NCBI GenBank assembly: GCA_911728455.2
Contig: OU452219.1
Location: 22,255,219 to 22,319,218 of the forward strand
DNA length: 64,000 nt
Origin: Marthasterias glacialis
Taxonomy: Eukaryota > Echinodermata > Asteroidea > Forcipulatida > Asteriidae
Direction: 5' to 3'
In this document: piece after piece, positions 60,640-64,000 of the stretch
Position numbering within the stretch: the stretch's first letter is position 1
Layout of the letters: each line of letters begins with the position of its first letter
The notes under the pieces: generated by a model
What the model was told of the DNA's origin: nothing
The model's input: only the letters and a program-made list of their open reading frames with translations
Databases searched by the model: none
Translations under genes and position numbers: made by a program

Positions 60640-61025
60640 GTGGCTGGGGGAGGTCCTCCATCAACACGGGTACATCTGATCCTCTTCTGCAGTCGGATCA
60701 GTCTGTCATGCAGGAGTGCAGGTCTTCATTCATGGGGACACTGTGTCTCTCATCCTCTTGCTTCTGGAGGCCTTTCCTTGGGTTGGTTCCCACAAGATGA
60801 GAGAGGAGGCTGCCAACTTCAAGGATACAGAAAACAGTGCCCTGCAAGTCTCATCTGTTGATCGTGAGTCTTGTCCAATACTTTTGGTAGACCCCCATAG
60901 AGGTTGGTGTTCCTTATATGGTCAGTCCATGACACATTCAAGAACAGTTTCAGCATGTGAGTGAACGTCCCATCCAAGGTAGTGATCGTCCAGGTTTTGG
61001 CACCGAACAGTAAGGTTGACTTAAC
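60640..61025 (-). mobile_element. LINE fragment, 3' end of reverse-transcriptase ORF
   Basis: On the minus strand frames read LDGTFTHMLKLFLNVSWTDH then IRNTNLYGGLPKVLDKTHDQ and QMRLAGHCF, followed in other frames by LILWEPTQGKASR and EDLHSCMTD. This is the typical C-terminal tail after the RT domain of RTE-like non-LTR retrotransposons (pattern LDG.YTRMLR..LN.SW..H..N..LYG.LP..S.K...RRLRFAGHC). The fragment is short and carries frame shifts and stops, so it is an old 5'-truncated copy. The clade is tentative. Confidence 0.8.
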
Positions 61026-61579
61026 TCATTGACACAGAATTAAAACAATGCACTTCTTGGGGTCAGTTAGTTCAGGGCACATATATTTCCTTACTCCAAT
61101 AAGACAACCATTCACAGTTAGACAAAACACACGCCACAAATCATTTGAAATCAGAATGAAACCCATTACACTTTTTGGAGTTCTATCGTGCAAGGAAAAA
61201 TTATTTACAATGCCAAAAAAAAAATTTTTTCAAACATTTAAAGCTGGACAAAACACACATCACAAAGATATTACGACACAGAATAAAACCAATTTACTTC
61301 TTGGGGTCATATTTTGGGGGGTCATATTTATTTCCTTAACCCTTAACACCTAGTGTCTTTGGCTAGGAACCCTCCCATATCCTCCAAAATACTCTATGCT
61401 AGAATTCTTTAACTAGAATGTTTGGACTTAGAAAGTATGGTGGGCCTGTTCAAAGGAAAAGCAATTGTTCTTTGGGCCTAATATCCTAAATCATACAAAG
61501 TCAGACAACTTCTTAAATGAGATTTAAGAGGATTTGGGACAAAACCCAATTCACTTGTTGAAGTCATATCTTCTTTTTT

Positions 61580-61625
61580 CTTCTTTTGTGGGGAGGGGGG
61601 GAGAGGGGGGGAGAGGGGGGGGGTC
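61580..61625 (+). repeat. G-run tract
   Basis: Four or more runs of six to nine G separated by AGA or similar, on the plus strand, able in principle to form a G-quadruplex. Similar G runs lie inside the hAT-type element at 21468-21694. Confidence 0.8.
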
Positions 61626-61959
61626 AAATTTCCTTTATTCTACAAACGGATTGTACTTCATTTCGGTCTTGTATAATCAAACAAACAATAGAATCTCAAC
61701 TAGACAACACTTTTTGACATATAATAATGTGGTGATAATTTGCCTGCAAGAAATTTATCCCCAATTGGACATCACAGGTTCATTTGATTTAGGGCTAACT
61801 TTTTTCCTTACTTCTCACAAGAAGTATCCATGATAGTCCATGAAAGTGATATAAGTTATCAAACAAGTGCAAGTGGAATACAGAAAAAAATAGCGCCTCT
61901 GTGCCCAATGTCCCACGAGTCAGCAGGCCGAGTTGGATGTATGGGACGCAGGCGCGCTA

Positions 61960-62165
61960 TATTATACACATATGGACTGGCAATGAGGGATATAGTGCAC
62001 GTCTATGCAACCCGAGGGCCTGTGAGTGACCAAGAGAGGGTCACATTTCCTGAGGCCGAAGGCCGAGGGAAATACGACCCTCTCCTGGTCACTCACAGGC
62101 CCGAGGGGTGCATAGACGTGCACTATTGCCCGAATAATGCCAGTCCATATGTGTTTTATAACACA
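61960..62165. mobile_element. Long fold-back element
   Basis: Two arms of about 85-95 bp, outer end TATACACATATGGACTGGC and, reversed from the right, AAACACATATGGACTGGC, run inward through GTGCACGTCTATGCA and GGGCCTGTGAGTGACC to GAGAGGGTC, separated by a short centre with GAGGCCGAAGGCCGAG. No coding; the ORFs on both strands follow from the palindrome. Confidence 0.85.
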
Positions 62166-64000
62166 CCTCAGTCCAAAATGTCGGTTAGAAGAGTAAATCT
62201 CGTTTTTTTGGCCAGAGATTCTTCTCGATCCACAGACGCCGCCATTTTCGTTCTTTTGAGGGCGCTGTTTACCAGTCAATAGTTTTGGGTTTTTTGAAAC
62301 TATTTCCCGCTTTGCGAACTATTTCCCCCAAATGAAGCGTGTGCGGTGCGTGTGGTGCAGATTCCATGCACTAGGCTATATTAGTTCACCCCACGCGACC
62401 GTGTTTCAGCCAATCAGGATAAAGAACCAGGGAGAGGTGTGTTATAATTGTCCGTATTCCACGAGTGCGAGTGAGATAGCAAAGTTATCTTCCAGCCAAC
62501 TTTCTACCTTTTTAACATGCGACGTGTGAAGTTTAACAATTTGGAGTGTTCTGTCAATCCTGAAGAGCAGCACGTTCAACATGCAAAGTTTGGAATGTTA
62601 TTTTTGCACTGTCCATATACGGAGTGTGATGCATGATACTCACAATACGCAAAGTGCAATATAGACTACTGGAAGTATGATATGGTTTCTTTATCATACT
62701 CCCATTGAGCAATCTGATTGGAGGATTAGCACTTACTGGAAGATAAATAGAAGTAAACAATGGAAACTCAACAAAAAAATATTTGATTTACAAGTAATAT
62801 CTTGGCCAAGGAGGCCAAGGAGACCTACATTGTGGGATGTCTTTTGTTAGGTAAGAACTGTACTTGTGGGCTTCTTTTTTCTTTTTACATTGTGAGGTTA
62901 CAAGAAAGATTAACCCTAATTCCCTTGAGTGGTTTACTAGGATATCCTTCCTCAATCCAACTCCATATTATGGTAACTCAACACCCAAACTGTTGGACTC
63001 AGATTATGATGGTGTGCCTGATCCAATGTAAAGCATGATCAGTTCACAGGTGCAATTCTCAGTCATGAAATCAAACAAAACATGTTGTTGGATTTTGAAG
63101 GGCTAATAATTGTGAGGGTTACAAAAAAGGGACAATGGGAAAACCTCACGTATTGTCACTGTTTTCACGAAGTGCAAATTCATTAAAAAAAAATCTTGCA
63201 TTTTGGCAAATCAGTTTTTTTTTCCTTCCCATTTTGGATGTTGTCACTGACATCAATATTTTCCTTAAGTTTCAAGGCATCAAACATTATTTCATAATAA
63301 CACAACTAGCACAAGGATAACATCACCAGAATTACATTTCTGAGTTTACACGAACAGCTAATTGTTAATTTTGCCTTTTTTTCAACATTACTTTAAAGTA
63401 CATAATGCTGGCATGGTGCAAAAAACTGAGTGCTAACTTTTTGCATTTTCACAAAGAGACACAAAGAAGTTTTGGTTTTCAAAGTGGCATTTATGCATTG
63501 GTTTGTACACGATGTGTTGCACACAGACCTTGTTTTCACAAAGAGAATTGTATCAAACAGTTAATTACTCATTAATTAAAATTACACAGATTTGTATAAT
63601 TTAAGATTTCCACTTTTATGGTTGGTAAAATGTTAAAGTTTTGAAAATAGTTTTTTCTCCAAACATGAAAAAGTTTGGCCTGCAGTGGCCCAACTTGCAC
63701 TCCATGTAAATAGTAACTTATGTTGCTCTACTTAAGTTGTCTGGTGTTTTTAATTTGCCTTTAAGACATCCATTCACACTGTCTTGACAGTTGGACAAAA
63801 CACACTTCTAAAAAAAAACTTGATACAGAATAAAACCCAATACATGTTGTGGGGCATCTTTATTAGGACAAATGTTTTCTCTGCACAAAGAATACATTTT
63901 TTCAGATGTGACTGATATACGATCAAATTAATAATAGAAACTCAACAAAAAAACACTTAGGCCTAACTGAAAAGTAACATGAGTTTTTACTTTTGCCTTC
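62166..64000. other. No gene recognised
   Basis: A short GC-richer patch to about 62470 follows the fold-back element, then AT-rich DNA with one copy of the scattered repeat near 63791. Confidence 0.5.

Larger units (their letters stand above)
60345..63880. repeat. Scattered degenerate repeat 'gacaaaacacac ... cagaataaaacc'
   Basis: A block of about 65-100 bp starting GACAAAACACAC and running through CAGAATAAAACCAAT and ACTTCTTGGGGTCA occurs near 60351, 60574, 61122, 61246 and 63791, with partial copies near 61032 and 61540. Spacing is irregular. All copies are in the same orientation. Confidence 0.7.

Noticed and set aside
61830-62282. 150-codon plus-strand ORF and its 105-codon antisense partner
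   Set aside because: Both run through the long fold-back element; palindromic DNA without stops on one strand is open on the other too.

Overview
This window looks like nuclear DNA of a metazoan, probably a marine invertebrate deuterostome such as an echinoderm. That guess is inference: the genes are split into short exons by introns of 0.3-3 kb with GT-AG borders, the proteins resemble vertebrate orthologues residue by residue, and the intergenic DNA is AT-rich and full of short inverted-repeat elements, tRNA-derived SINEs and minisatellites. Nothing bacterial is present (no operons, no long uninterrupted genes). Nearly all long single-frame ORFs are chance or repeat-derived; the real genes had to be read exon by exon. 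All similarity statements come from reading and from remembered family sequences, not from a search.

Layout. 1-5.6 kb: no exon recognised; probably intron 1 of a KCNH (EAG/ERG-type) voltage-gated K+ channel whose first coding exon lies on the minus strand at 5594-5669. 8-13 kb: a few weak exon-like stretches on the minus strand. 14.5-31.5 kb is the well-supported part: COMMD1 (minus strand, 4 exons, 187 aa) and COQ6 (plus strand, 11 exons, 525 aa) stand head to head, with start codons 375 bp apart, so they probably share a bidirectional promoter. COQ6 introns carry a hAT-type MITE with a perfect 8-bp target duplication, hairpin elements and tRNA-like SINEs. An 88-bp minisatellite (about 11-12 copies) follows the COQ6 stop codon and lies before the first AATAAA.

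36.4-43.9 kb holds an unrecognised small gene or decayed gene family: a clean first exon, a twice-repeated second exon and a repeated third exon, all in a tandemly duplicated segment. Exons resembling the third one recur on the opposite strand at 54.4-55.8 kb, again as tandem copies. 44-53.5 kb is AT-rich and repeat-dominated: a 119-bp array passing into a 79-bp array, facing tRNA-like SINEs, an 0.8-kb tandem duplication containing two nested MITE families, a diverged 1.1-kb tandem repeat, and a 20-bp array. 56-64 kb has a TTAA-flanked MITE, a TA-flanked MITE, a LINE 3' fragment, a long fold-back element and a scattered degenerate repeat; no host gene was recognised there.

Functionally the two sure genes are unrelated: COMMD1 is a COMMD/CCC-complex subunit (endosomal sorting, copper and NF-kB control) and COQ6 a mitochondrial ubiquinone-ring hydroxylase. 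Their link is positional.
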